A stretch of DNA of 64,000 nt from Afifellaceae bacterium (GTDB lineage: Bacteria; Pseudomonadota; Alphaproteobacteria; Rhizobiales; Afifellaceae). Of this stretch, positions 8,028 through 16,788 are shown in pieces. The notes below the pieces were generated by a model that saw nothing but the letters and a program-made list of their open reading frames with translations, was not told where the DNA came from and made no database searches. The stretch is taken from assembly GCA_028284625.1 (NCBI GenBank), contig JANQRH010000026.1, positions 434,001 through 498,000 of the forward strand, read 5' to 3'. The number at the start of each line of letters is the position of its first letter. The stretch's first letter is position 1. The translations under genes were made by a program, and so were the position numbers.

Positions 8028-9611
8028 ATGACTGAGTCCGTCGCCGCCCAATCCGCCGCCAGCACTCACGACACCGTCCTGATCGTCGATTTCGGCAGCC
8101 AGGTCACGCAGCTCATCGCCCGCCGCGTGCGCGAGGCCGGCGTCTATAGCGAGGTCGTGCCGTTTCAGAAGGCCGATGCAGCGCTGCGCACCCTGAACCC
8201 GAGGGCGATCATCCTCTCCGGCGGTCCGGCGAGCGCCCACGAGGCCGGCAGTCCCGAAACGTCGCCGGCGATCGTGGAATCCGGCGTTCCGGTGCTTGGC
8301 ATCTGCTACGGCCAGCAGGCCATGGTCCACCGCCTCGACGGCCAGGTGGAGGCTTCCGACCATCGTGAGTTCGGCCGCGCCTTTGTCGAAGTGGTGGAGG
8401 ATTCGCCGCTCTTCGATGGCGTGTGGCCAAAGGGATCGCGCCACCAAGTGTGGATGAGCCACGGCGACCGCGTGACCGGCCTGCCGACGGGCTTTCGTGC
8501 CATCGCCACGTCGGATGGCGCGCCATACGCGGCGATCTCCCATGAGGGCCGACGCTTCTACGGCGTGCAGTTCCACCCGGAGGTCGTGCATACGCCGGAC
8601 GGCGCCAAGCTCATCGCCAATTTCGTGCACCGCATCGCCGGTCTTGCCGGCGACTGGACCATGGCGCAGTTCAAGGCGGAGGCGATTGCCCGCATCCGTG
8701 CGGAGGTCGGCGAGGGCCGCGTGATCTGCGGGCTCTCTGGCGGCGTGGACTCAGCCGTCGCCGCGGTGCTGATCCATGAGGCGATCGGCGAGCAGCTCAC
8801 CTGCATCTTCGTCGATCACGGCCTGATGCGGCAGAACGAGGCGAGTGAGGTCGTTGAGCTCTTCCGTGGCCATTACAACATTCCGCTTGTCCATGCGGAT
8901 GCCGCCGACACGTTTCTTGGCGCGCTTGATGGCGTGAGCGAGCCGGAGGCCAAGCGCAAGACGATCGGTCGGCAGTTCGTGGAGACCTTCGAGGCCGAAG
9001 CCGCGAGACTCGGCGGGGCAGATTTTCTGGCGCAGGGCACGCTCTATCCCGACGTGATTGAATCGGTGTCCTTCACCGGCGGGCCGTCGGTCACCATCAA
9101 GTCGCACCACAATGTCGGCGGGCTGCCGGAGCGCATGAACATGCGGCTGGTGGAGCCGCTGCGCATGCTCTTCAAGGACGAGGTGCGTGCGCTTGGGCGC
9201 GAGCTTGGCCTGCCCGACGCCTTCGTCGCGCGGCATCCGTTTCCCGGTCCCGGCCTCGCCATCCGCTGTCCCGGCGCCGTCACCCGCGACAAGCTGGATA
9301 TCCTCAGAAAGGCCGACGCCATCTATCTCGACGAGATCCGCAAGGCCGGCCTCTATGACGCGATCTGGCAGGCCTTCGCCGTGCTGTTGCCGGTGCAGAC
9401 GGTTGGCGTGATGGGCGACAGCCGCACCTACGACTTCGTGTGCGCGCTCCGCGCCGTCACCTCCGTCGACGGCATGACCGCCGACTTCTTTCCTTACGAC
9501 ATGGAGTTTCTCAGCCGCACCGCGACCCGCATCATCAATGAGGTGAAGGGCATCAACCGCGTCGTCTACGACGTGACATCCAAGCCGCCCGGCACGATCG
9601 AGTGGGAGTGA
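8028..9611 (+). CDS. guaA: GMP synthase (glutamine-hydrolysing)
   Basis: A 527-residue enzyme converting XMP to GMP, the last step of de novo guanine nucleotide synthesis. The N-terminal class-I glutamine amidotransferase has its nucleophile Cys93 in GICYGQQ and His183/Glu185 in QFHPEVVH. The ATP pyrophosphatase domain has the PP-loop SGGVDS at 237-242. The C-terminal dimerisation domain carries [11 protein letters not shown] and ends with the usual [11 protein letters not shown]. Length and motifs are complete. It is convergent with the amidase at 9731; no obvious terminator lies in the 119 bases between them. Confidence 0.97.
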   Translation: MTESVAAQSAASTHDTVLIVDFGSQVTQLIARRVREAGVYSEVVPFQKADAALRTLNPRAIILSGGPASAHEAGSPETSPAIVESGVPVLGICYGQQAMVHRLDGQVEASDHREFGRAFVEVVEDSPLFDGVWPKGSRHQVWMSHGDRVTGLPTGFRAIATSDGAPYAAISHEGRRFYGVQFHPEVVHTPDGAKLIANFVHRIAGLAGDWTMAQFKAEAIARIRAEVGEGRVICGLSGGVDSAVAAVLIHEAIGEQLTCIFVDHGLMRQNEASEVVELFRGHYNIPLVHADAADTFLGALDGVSEPEAKRKTIGRQFVETFEAEAARLGGADFLAQGTLYPDVIESVSFTGGPSVTIKSHHNVGGLPERMNMRLVEPLRMLFKDEVRALGRELGLPDAFVARHPFPGPGLAIRCPGAVTRDKLDILRKADAIYLDEIRKAGLYDAIWQAFAVLLPVQTVGVMGDSRTYDFVCALRAVTSVDGMTADFFPYDMEFLSRTATRIINEVKGINRVVYDVTSKPPGTIEWE

Positions 9612-9730
9612 CGGCTTTCGGTGGCGATCGAAGAACCGTGCTCAACTCGGTTGGCCGAGACAACCTCAAGCATTCTGCCGCTTTCTGCAAAAAGCATGGG
9701 AGCCATCCGCATCACCGGGATCTGGGCACA

Positions 9731-11137
9731 TCAGTGCGCGTTCTGAGGCCTTGCTTCGATCGGCGTCCGTGTTCGTCCGAGAACCTGCTCGCAAGCTCGC
9801 ATTACGCCCATAAGCCGATCCTCCCGGAGGAGTGGCACAACAAGCTGCAAGCCGACCGGCAGGCCGTCCGTTGTCATGCCACAGGGAAGGGACGCGGCGG
9901 GCTGGCCCGAAAGGTTAAAAGGATAGGTGAAGTAGGACCACACCTTGGCCGCCTCGTGTCCGGCCGGAAGGCCGCTGTCGATGTCCCATGCGACACACGG
10001 CGTCGTCGGCGTCAGAAGCAGGTCATAGCGCCGGAAGAAATCACGCAAGGTTTCGCGGTGGCTGAGGCGATCGCGAAGAACGCGCGTGAAACGGTCTGAC
10101 GTCATTGAACGAAAGTTGTGGATCGCCTCGAGCAGTGGCGGATCGACGAGATGTGACGCGTTGTCCACCGTGTCGCCAAGTCGCGCGCTGCAGCCTCCGA
10201 TAAACTCCGCCGCCAAGATGTCCGCAGGGTCGGGGCAAACCTCCTCCACCTCTTCGAGGTTCGGGAATAGAGAGGACAGCTTGGCCACCGCAGCCGTGAC
10301 GGCATCGGCTACCGGCTTGTCGACTTTGGCGTAGCCCAGTGTGGGTGAGAACGCGACCCGAAGATCGCGAAGGTCATCGGCCGGCGTCTCTGCGCCAATC
10401 GGGGGATAGAGCGAGAAGGGGTCGCGCGCGTCGGCGCCAGCAATCACACGAAGCAGCAGGGTCGCATCTGAGGCGCAGCGCGCGATCGGACCGACATGCG
10501 CCAATGTCGGCGTGGCGCTGGCAGGCCAGACCGGGACGCGGCCAAAATTGGCCTTGATGCCGACGAGGCCGGTAAAGGAACACGGCGCGCGAACCGAGCC
10601 GCCACCGTCGGTGCCAAGTGCCAGCGCTGTCACTCCGACGGCGACTGACGCCACCGCTCCGCCCGACGATCCGCCGGGCGTCGTGCCGAGGTTCCAGGGG
10701 TTTCGCGTGTTTCCGTGAACGAGGCTTTTCGTATAGCCGCGATAACCGAACTCGGACGTTGTGGTCTTGCCAAGCACGATCGCGCCGGCAGATCGCAGCC
10801 GTTCCACGGCAGGTGCGTCGTGTTCCGCGACATTATCCTCAAGGGTGAGAGAGCCGTAGCGCGCCGGCAGGCCGGCAACGTCGATCAGGTCCTTGATCGA
10901 GACGGGGATGCCGTGCAGCGGCCCTAAATCATCGCCCCGGCGAATTGCGGCTTCGGCCTCCTTGGCGGCCCGACGTGCGCCGTCGGCGTCGACCGCCATA
11001 AATGCGTTGAGGTCGTCTTCCGTCTCCTCAAGGCGCGCCAGCGCCGCGGCGACGAGCTCCACCGGCGAGACTTCGCCCTTAGAAATGCGCGGGGCCAGGT
11101 CCGTCGCGTCGAGGGCAAGCCGCGGATCAATGGTCAT
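9731..11137 (-). CDS. Amidase (amidase-signature family)
   Basis: A 468-residue amidase-signature hydrolase with the full triad: Lys82 in SIKDL, Ser157 in GGSSGG and Ser181 in DGGGSVR, again 24 residues apart. It resembles GatA but lacks the GatA C-terminal blocks and sits in a transport operon, so it is an accessory enzyme for an imported amide. It is the last gene of a five-gene minus-strand unit (dctP, dctQ, dctM, cyclase, amidase), starting 14 bases after the cyclase stop. The substrate cannot be read from sequence; an amide or ring-opened imide produced by the neighbouring cyclase-family enzyme is plausible. Confidence 0.85.
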   Translation of the reverse strand: MTIDPRLALDATDLAPRISKGEVSPVELVAAALARLEETEDDLNAFMAVDADGARRAAKEAEAAIRRGDDLGPLHGIPVSIKDLIDVAGLPARYGSLTLEDNVAEHDAPAVERLRSAGAIVLGKTTTSEFGYRGYTKSLVHGNTRNPWNLGTTPGGSSGGAVASVAVGVTALALGTDGGGSVRAPCSFTGLVGIKANFGRVPVWPASATPTLAHVGPIARCASDATLLLRVIAGADARDPFSLYPPIGAETPADDLRDLRVAFSPTLGYAKVDKPVADAVTAAVAKLSSLFPNLEEVEEVCPDPADILAAEFIGGCSARLGDTVDNASHLVDPPLLEAIHNFRSMTSDRFTRVLRDRLSHRETLRDFFRRYDLLLTPTTPCVAWDIDSGLPAGHEAAKVWSYFTYPFNLSGQPAASLPCGMTTDGLPVGLQLVVPLLREDRLMGVMRACEQVLGRTRTPIEARPQNAH

Positions 11138-11151
11138 GGGTCTTCCATGGC

Positions 11152-11847
11152 TTAGTCCAGTGTGGCGAAGGCGCGTACGGGGGAGCCAGATCCCCTACCG
11201 AGCCGAAGCGGCACGGCCTGAAACTGGAACTCGCCTTTGCCCACTAATTGCTCAAGGTTACAGAGCCACTCCACGTGCGTGATGCCTCGGTCGCGGCAAA
11301 CCCGATGACTCGGGAACTTCGGACTATCCGGCCGGTCGGTGGAGGGGCCCTCAACGCCGTGCAGACGCGAGCCGCGATCAGCCAGCCAATGGGTCGCCGC
11401 GGCAGTCAATCCGGGATTGGAATGCATGCACGAATCGTTGGGAAAATGGCGAGCATGAAGGCCGGTGTTGAGAAGCACGATATGCCCGTCCACTTTTACG
11501 CCGGCCGCCGCTTCAGCGGCGTTCATGTCTTCCACGTCGATGTCACCCAGGTCGGGGACGTGCGTGAGGTCGAAGCAGACGGCCTTACCCATGAAGAAGT
11601 CGATCGGCATCTCATCCACCGTCGCGCCATCAGGGTTGGTGTGGAAGAAGGCATCCACATGCGTCCCCACATGATTGAGCATGCCGAGATACTCAATCGC
11701 TGACGTGAAAGGGTCTTCGGGCGTGCCGAGCTTAAGCGCGAGGCTTCCTTCGTGAGTGAGGTAGGGGATGTAGACCGGCTTCGGCATCGTCTGATGCGCT
11801 GGCATGAAGTTCTCAACGGTGACGGATAGATCGATGATGCGTGACAT
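11152..11847 (-). CDS. Cyclase-family metal-dependent hydrolase (kynurenine formamidase-like)
   Basis: A 231-residue protein of the cyclase superfamily (PF04199-type), which includes kynurenine formamidase and isatin hydrolase. The metal-binding signature NHVGTHVDAFFH lies at residues about 59-70, the second conserved block is HIVLLNTGLHARHF, and the family ending is GSGSPVRAFA. Members hydrolyse amides or lactams with a divalent metal. It lies 25 bases after dctM and 14 before the amidase, suggesting sequential hydrolysis of a compound imported by the TRAP system. Confidence 0.85.
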   Translation of the reverse strand: MSRIIDLSVTVENFMPAHQTMPKPVYIPYLTHEGSLALKLGTPEDPFTSAIEYLGMLNHVGTHVDAFFHTNPDGATVDEMPIDFFMGKAVCFDLTHVPDLGDIDVEDMNAAEAAAGVKVDGHIVLLNTGLHARHFPNDSCMHSNPGLTAAATHWLADRGSRLHGVEGPSTDRPDSPKFPSHRVCRDRGITHVEWLCNLEQLVGKGEFQFQAVPLRLGRGSGSPVRAFATLD

Positions 11848-11872
11848 GATGCTGTCCTTCTTCTCCGCGCCC

Positions 11873-13150
11873 TCACTCGCCGAACAGGAAATCTGGAATC
11901 GTGAGCGTTAGCGGTGGGAAAATGGTGATGAGAATGAGCACGGTCAGGAGCGGGACCATGAACGGCAGGCATGCCCGTATGACGGTGACCAAACTAACGT
12001 CGGCCACGCGCGCCATAACAAAGAGAAGCAGCCCGATCGGCGGCGTTATCAGGCCGATCATCAGGTTGAGCACCATGATGACGCCAAACTGAACCGGGTC
12101 GATTGCGAACGCGACGAGCACCGGCACGATGATGGGAGTCAGGATCAAAATGATCGCAACCGTCTCCATGAACATCCCGGCGACGAGCAGAATAAGGTTG
12201 AGCAAGAGCAACGCCTGCCACGGCTCCGACGCCAGCGACAGAATGGCGGCGGAGAACACGGCTGCGATGTTTTCGCGGACCAGGATCCAGCCGAAGGCAG
12301 CCGATGCGCTGACCATCAGCATAACGACGGCCGTGGTCTCGAAGGTCTCCAGCAAACCACGAAGGATGGAGCCCGCGCCGAGCGCGCGGTACCAAAACGC
12401 CCCGACGACCAGCGCGTAGAGCACCGCCACGACCGCCGCCTCCGTCGGCGTGACGATGCCGCTCATAATGCCCCCGATAATGATGATCGGGGTGAACAAG
12501 GCCGGGAAGCTCGATCGCAAGGACGCCAGTATCGCGGAAAGACTTGCCCGCTTCTCCCGCGGATAGCGGTGGCGGAGCGACAAGTTCCACACCATGACGT
12601 GCAGCGACAGCGCCATCAGCAGGCCGGGAACGATTCCAGCCGCGAAGAGGCGCCCGATCGATTCATTGGCGACAACGCCATACACAATCATCGACAAGCT
12701 TGGCGGAATGATCGGTCCGATCGTGCTCGACGCTGCCGTGATGCCGACCGCGAACTTGGCCGGATAGCCTTGGTCGCGCATCGCTTTGATCTCGACCGTC
12801 CCAAGCCCGCCGGCATCGGCGACGGCCGTACCGCTCATGCCGGAGAAGATGAGGCTTGCCGTGATGTTGACGTGACCAAGGCCACCGGGGAGGTGGCCGA
12901 CAAGCGCACGCGCAAAGCCGAACAACTCGTCGGTTATTCGGGCGGAGTTCATCAAGATGCCGGCCAATATGAAGAACGGAACGGCCAGCAACGCAAACTG
13001 GTCGATGCCGTTGAACATCTGCTGGACGACGATCAGGGGCGGAATGCCGGCGACGATGATGTAAAGCAGCGACGATATCCCTAGCGCTGCAAAGACTGGT
13101 ACGCCGAGCAGCAAAAGGGCGAGCAATGAACCGAGCAGAAGCGCAAGCAT
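11873..13150 (-). CDS. dctM: TRAP transporter large permease (DctM-like)
   Basis: A 425-residue integral membrane protein with about 12 hydrophobic segments, the large subunit of a tripartite ATP-independent periplasmic transporter. DctM hallmarks include LLGVPVFAALGISSLLY at the start, FSGMSGTAVADAGGLGTVEI and the repeated PPSLSMIVYG and TPPIGLLLFV hairpin motifs. It transports an organic acid using the sodium or proton gradient together with DctQ and the binding protein. Its ATG overlaps the dctQ TGA by one base (TGATG), so the two are translationally coupled. Confidence 0.93.
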   Translation of the reverse strand: MLALLLGSLLALLLLGVPVFAALGISSLLYIIVAGIPPLIVVQQMFNGIDQFALLAVPFFILAGILMNSARITDELFGFARALVGHLPGGLGHVNITASLIFSGMSGTAVADAGGLGTVEIKAMRDQGYPAKFAVGITAASSTIGPIIPPSLSMIVYGVVANESIGRLFAAGIVPGLLMALSLHVMVWNLSLRHRYPREKRASLSAILASLRSSFPALFTPIIIIGGIMSGIVTPTEAAVVAVLYALVVGAFWYRALGAGSILRGLLETFETTAVVMLMVSASAAFGWILVRENIAAVFSAAILSLASEPWQALLLLNLILLVAGMFMETVAIILILTPIIVPVLVAFAIDPVQFGVIMVLNLMIGLITPPIGLLLFVMARVADVSLVTVIRACLPFMVPLLTVLILITIFPPLTLTIPDFLFGE

Positions 13151-13644
13151 CAGCTGCGTAATCTATGCGCCAGCCCGATCGACAGCCTTATGGCGGCGAG
13201 TGTGAAGCCGATGGCGATGGCAGCATAGACGTAGCTCATCGGCAGCAGCATGGCGGCGCTTTTCGTTCCGTGCAGGACCGCGGTTATGCGGACTGCGAAG
13301 TAGGCCAGGGCAAGAAGGAGGGCCAGAGTGATGACATCCTGAAGGATGATTAGCCGGCGGCTCCATTTGGCGGGAAGAAACTCGTCGAGAACGGCCACGC
13401 GGATATGCGAGCCACGACGACAGGCAAAGGCCGCGCCGATGAACGTGGCGTAGATTAAACCATAGCGTGACAGTTCTTCCGACCAACTCAGGCTGTTGTT
13501 GAGAACGTATCGGAAGAAGACCCCCAGCGACATGATCGCCAAGATGGCGATCATCAAGATGATGCCGAGATTGCCTTCCGGCCCGGCCTCGCGCAGGACA
13601 GCGTTGACCTCGGTCCGTGCGTCACGGCCCTGAGATTCCGTCAT
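13150..13644 (-). CDS. dctQ: TRAP transporter small permease (DctQ-like)
   Basis: A 164-residue membrane protein with four hydrophobic helices and the DctQ blocks FRYVLNNSLSWSEELSRY and GAAFACRRGSHIRVAVL. The frame is open further upstream, but I place the start at ATG 13644 (MTESQGRD) because the upstream extension would overlap the end of dctP and is not membrane-like. DctQ bridges the binding protein and DctM. It is the second gene of the TRAP operon, 55 bases after dctP. Confidence 0.88.
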   Translation of the reverse strand: MTESQGRDARTEVNAVLREAGPEGNLGIILMIAILAIMSLGVFFRYVLNNSLSWSEELSRYGLIYATFIGAAFACRRGSHIRVAVLDEFLPAKWSRRLIILQDVITLALLLALAYFAVRITAVLHGTKSAAMLLPMSYVYAAIAIGFTLAAIRLSIGLAHRLRS

Positions 13645-13699
13645 CACCGGGTCCCCCACGCTCCGGAGCGGCGGCCCGCTCCGGAGACGCTTGTGCCTG

Positions 13700-14689
13700 T
13701 TACTCGATCGCGCGGATGCGGTCGACGGTCTCTTGTGTCCAAGTTCCGTCGGCCACACCCTGATCGACGATCGATGCCGTCATCTCAATAAAGGGTGCTG
13801 GGTCGGGGCTGGTGAACTCAAGCCAGCCATTGTCCGTCATCAATTGCTGCAGGCTGTCCTCCTGCGCAACGACTTCCGCTGTCGCCGCCGCGCCGAATTC
13901 ATCTGCGGCGGTCTGCAGGCAGCCTTGCTCCGATTCCGACAGGGCTGACCACACATGTCCGCCCGTCACCCACAGCACGTACTCCACGAGGTGATTGGTC
14001 AGCGCGACGTAGTCCAACACCTCGTAGAACTTCTTCGCGTGGATCACCGGCACCGGATTGACGGTCGCCGAGACCACGCCCTGCTGCAGAGCCAGGTAGA
14101 CCTCAGCAAAGGCGACCGGCGTCGGGTTGGCGCCAACGGCCTCCGGGAATGCTTTGTAGAACGGCGAGTCGGGAACACGGATTTTCAGTCCCGTCATGTC
14201 GTCGGGACCATTCACCGGCGTGTCCTGACTGCCGACCTGAAAGGCACCGAAATAGGCGGCGCCCATCATCCGCTGGCCTGTGGCTTCACTCCAGCCGGCC
14301 CATAGATCGCTGAACACGTCGCTCGTGCGATAGGCGAGCGCCTGGTCGCGATCGCGGAAGATGTACGGCGCTGCACCGATTGCCAGCGCCGGATAGGCGG
14401 CAGATGCGAAGATCTGCCCGGTGAAGATAATGTCGACACCGCCAAACTGAATCTGCTCGTTTAATGCGGTCTCCTTGCCGAGCTGCGATGCGGGGAAGAC
14501 TGCGATTGAATGGGCTCCATTGGTGCAGGCTTTGAAGCTCTCAGCAGCGGCCAACGCCGCCGTGTGGATCGGGTGTCCCGTTTCATAGACATGCCCGAGT
14601 TTAAACTCCGTCGCACTCGCGGTAGCGCCAGCGGCAACGACGAAGCTTGCGGCTAGGCCCGCGACCGTAATCCGACTGGAAAGGCTCAT
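13700..14689 (-). CDS. dctP: TRAP transporter substrate-binding protein (DctP-like)
   Basis: A 329-residue periplasmic binding protein. Start ATG 14689 is preceded by GGGAGG and opens the signal peptide SLSSRITVAGLAASFVVAAG, cleaved near ASA. DctP features are FKLGHVYETGHPIHTAALAA at the mature N-terminus, the PDSPFYKAFPEAVGANPTPV segment containing the ligand-binding Arg (KIRVPDS), and FAEVYLALQQGVVSATVNP. It is the first gene of the operon, divergent from an IclR regulator across a short region with a palindrome. The ligand is unknown, probably a carboxylate. Confidence 0.92.
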   Translation of the reverse strand: MSLSSRITVAGLAASFVVAAGATASATEFKLGHVYETGHPIHTAALAAAESFKACTNGAHSIAVFPASQLGKETALNEQIQFGGVDIIFTGQIFASAAYPALAIGAAPYIFRDRDQALAYRTSDVFSDLWAGWSEATGQRMMGAAYFGAFQVGSQDTPVNGPDDMTGLKIRVPDSPFYKAFPEAVGANPTPVAFAEVYLALQQGVVSATVNPVPVIHAKKFYEVLDYVALTNHLVEYVLWVTGGHVWSALSESEQGCLQTAADEFGAAATAEVVAQEDSLQQLMTDNGWLEFTSPDPAPFIEMTASIVDQGVADGTWTQETVDRIRAIE

Positions 14690-14728
14690 TGATTCCTCCC
14701 TTCGATCCTCCGGTTGACTGGCTTTATT

Positions 14729-14757
14729 GTTCTCTATAGAGAATGGCGTTCTCTGTA
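14729..14757. promoter_or_regulatory. Palindromic operator with extra half-site between dctP and iclR-like gene
   Basis: A perfect 14-bp palindrome TTCTCTATAGAGAA (14730-14743) is followed by a second copy of its left half, GTTCTCTGTA (14748-14757, compare GTTCTCTATA at 14729-14738), spaced 19 bp start to start. It lies 40 bases before dctP and overlaps the presumed divergent promoter region (TTGACT at 14714). This is a likely IclR-type binding site; binding by the adjacent regulator is inferred. Confidence 0.6.
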
Positions 14758-14805
14758 CGGTATACTGCCGTCGTGCGGCGGGCGCGTCAACATGGGAGAT
14801 TCGTT

Positions 14806-15663
14806 TTGGGGGAAGCGGGCCAACTAAAGGCCGGACAGGCCGCCTTCGATGACGGGCCGACTGCAAGCGGCCTCTCTGACTGGGCCGTGGCGAAACAGGT
14901 CCCAGCCGTCGCCAAGGCTATTGCGATTATTCGCCACCTGAATGGCGGCCCCAGCACAGGGCGATCGCTGGTGGAGATTGCCGCGGACCTGAACATCACC
15001 AAGAGCCACTGCCACAACGTCTTAAAGACACTTGTCGCGCAGGGCTGGGCGGTGTTTGACGCAAGTCGGCGGCGCTACACGCTGGCGCCGGGCCTTCTTG
15101 CCGACGTGTCGCGACTTATCAGCCGTGGTAATCGGCCGTTGCTGATCCACGAAGAACTCGTGAAGCTGTCGCTTGCGGCCGGCGTGCCTTGCGTGTTGAC
15201 CCGAGTTGATTCCGACAACAGCTTTGTCGCCATCGACAAGGCTGAGGAGGCGGCCGAGCTACTCGTCTCAGTACCGATCGGCCATCGTTTTCCGGCTGAT
15301 GCGCCTGCTCAGATGAAGGCAAGACTCGCCTGTGTCGATGATACGGCTCTGGCTTCAGAGCTTGCTCGGTGGAAGCCTGTCGCGCGGACCCCGACGACGA
15401 TCGTCGACCGAGAGGAACTCAAACGCGATATCGAAGCGTGCCGGCAGCGCGGCTATTCCACCAGCCGAGGGGAGTACACGACCGGCGTCATGAGCTTGGC
15501 GGTGGCGGTGCGGGACAAGGACGGGATTGCGCGACTGATCGTGCAATGTCCTGGCGTCCAAGCCGATATGGAGGAACGGGAAGCGAAGATCGCGGCGCTT
15601 CTCATAAAGACCGGGTGGCGTATCGGGGAACTCGTCAGCGGGCACAATATGGGCGAACCATAG
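14806..15663 (+). CDS. IclR-family transcriptional regulator
   Basis: A 285-residue regulator. The N-terminal winged helix is VPAVAKAIAIIRHLN...SLVEIAADLNITKSHCHNVL, and the C-terminal effector domain includes RGYSTSRGEYTTGVMSLAVAV and the usual cysteine in IVQCPG. I chose TTG 14806 because GGGAG precedes it by 7 bases. An in-frame ATG at 14743 overlaps the palindromic operator, has no ribosome binding site and would add a non-family extension. It is divergent from dctPQM-cyclase-amidase and presumably controls that operon in response to the transported compound. Confidence 0.85.
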   Translation: MGEAGQLKAGQAAFDDGPTASGLSDWAVAKQVPAVAKAIAIIRHLNGGPSTGRSLVEIAADLNITKSHCHNVLKTLVAQGWAVFDASRRRYTLAPGLLADVSRLISRGNRPLLIHEELVKLSLAAGVPCVLTRVDSDNSFVAIDKAEEAAELLVSVPIGHRFPADAPAQMKARLACVDDTALASELARWKPVARTPTTIVDREELKRDIEACRQRGYSTSRGEYTTGVMSLAVAVRDKDGIARLIVQCPGVQADMEEREAKIAALLIKTGWRIGELVSGHNMGEP

Positions 15664-15744
15664 TCGGGCGAGAGCCGGTCGACGGAGCTGCACCGGCAAT
15701 CCGCGTCGATCGCGCTTGTCGCGAGCCGTCTGTATCGCCTCAGC

Positions 15745-15957
15745 TTAGTCGGCCGCTTCCAAGATATCGGCGCGCGAGGCTCGGAGGAACGCTTCGCTGA
15801 TCTCAGTCAGCAAGCCACGTCGGACGAGTTCGCTCGCCGCGATGGATACCGACGTCATATTGTTAGCGTTCGCCCACCCTCTGACGGCTGCCAATTGTTC
15901 CGCATCCAGGACGATCGTTATTCTGTTGTCGTCAGCCTGCTTAGGATTCCCGTGCAT
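15745..15957 (-). CDS. Small ribbon-helix-helix-like protein
   Basis: A 70-residue protein with RITIVLDAEQLAAVRGWA, a turn, and SIAASELVRRGLL. A short strand, an amphipathic helix, a turn and a second helix match the ribbon-helix-helix (Arc/CopG) layout, so DNA binding, perhaps as an antitoxin, is possible. No toxin gene adjoins it and the fit is by eye only. It stands alone between the IclR gene and the response regulator. The 237 bases from 15958 to 16194 contain no gene I can support. Confidence 0.45.
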   Translation of the reverse strand: MHGNPKQADDNRITIVLDAEQLAAVRGWANANNMTSVSIAASELVRRGLLTEISEAFLRASRADILEAAD

Positions 15958-16194
15958 TTCAGGGCTACTTTTCTGCCGACTGTTTGCCGGCGGCTTGGCC
16001 TCTTGCGCGCCACCTCAGAAACGCATCGCGTCGCGCGCTACCCGCAAGAACGATATTAAGAACGTGCGAAGGTCCACAACTATTTCGGTTATTTCCGTAC
16101 GTAAGAAATGCTTATGCCAAGCAATTCTTTGGTGCCTTGATTGGCCGAACTAAGGGGTGGGGAGAGCTCCGGGCAGACGTGGCCGGATGCTTGG

Positions 16195-16788
16195 TCAGCT
16201 CATCATGCGGATGAGATCGGATATGCCACGCGCCTTCATCTTCTCGCGCACCCGCGCGCGATGGATTTCGATCGTGCGCTGGCTGATGCCAAGTTCGGTG
16301 GCGATCTCCTTGTTCGTCTTGCCTAAGACAAGATGGTCGAGAACCTCGCGTTCTCGCTGCGTCAGTTGGGCAACGCGTTTCGCGACAACGTCGGCGGGCG
16401 TGGTGTGCGCCCCGCGGTTCTTGGCGACGCGGCAAGCATCACGGATTGCTTCGAGCAGACGGCCCTCCGCGCTCGGCTTCTCGATAAAGTCGACGGCTCC
16501 AGCCTTCATTGCGCGCACAGCGATCTGCACATCGCCATGCCCTGTCAGGATGATCACGGGTATCTGGAAGTTATGCCGCTTCAAATAGGCCTGGAGGTCC
16601 ATGCCGCTCATTCCTGGCATTCGCACATCGAGGAGCATGACCGCCGTCCGATCAGGCTCGTAGCGAAGCAGAAACGCATCAGCGGATTCACACGCCACGG
16701 TCTGATAGCCATGGGAAGACAAAAGGGCGCAAAGGGACCTCAGCACCGACGCGTCGTCGTCGACGACGTATACGCAGACGTCATCCAT
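16195..16788 (-). CDS. FixJ-type response regulator, partner of bacteriophytochrome kinase
   Basis: A 197-residue two-component regulator. The receiver has the acidic pocket VVDDD, phospho-acceptor Asp54 in LLDVRMPGMSG, Thr in ILTGHGD and Lys104 in FIEKPS. The LuxR/FixJ HTH at the C-terminus has LTQREREVLDHLVLGKTNKEI and RTIEIHRARVREKM. It closely follows the FixJ pattern. I place the start at ATG 16788, overlapping the end of the phytochrome gene by a few bases, so the pair is coupled. Its targets may be photosynthesis genes or ppsR next door (inference). Confidence 0.9.
   Translation of the reverse strand: MDDVCVYVVDDDASVLRSLCALLSSHGYQTVACESADAFLLRYEPDRTAVMLLDVRMPGMSGMDLQAYLKRHNFQIPVIILTGHGDVQIAVRAMKAGAVDFIEKPSAEGRLLEAIRDACRVAKNRGAHTTPADVVAKRVAQLTQREREVLDHLVLGKTNKEIATELGISQRTIEIHRARVREKMKARGISDLIRMMS

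Noticed and set aside
15745-15957. Antitoxin of a toxin-antitoxin pair
   Set aside because: The RHH-like fold is plausible, but no toxin-sized partner frame lies next to it.
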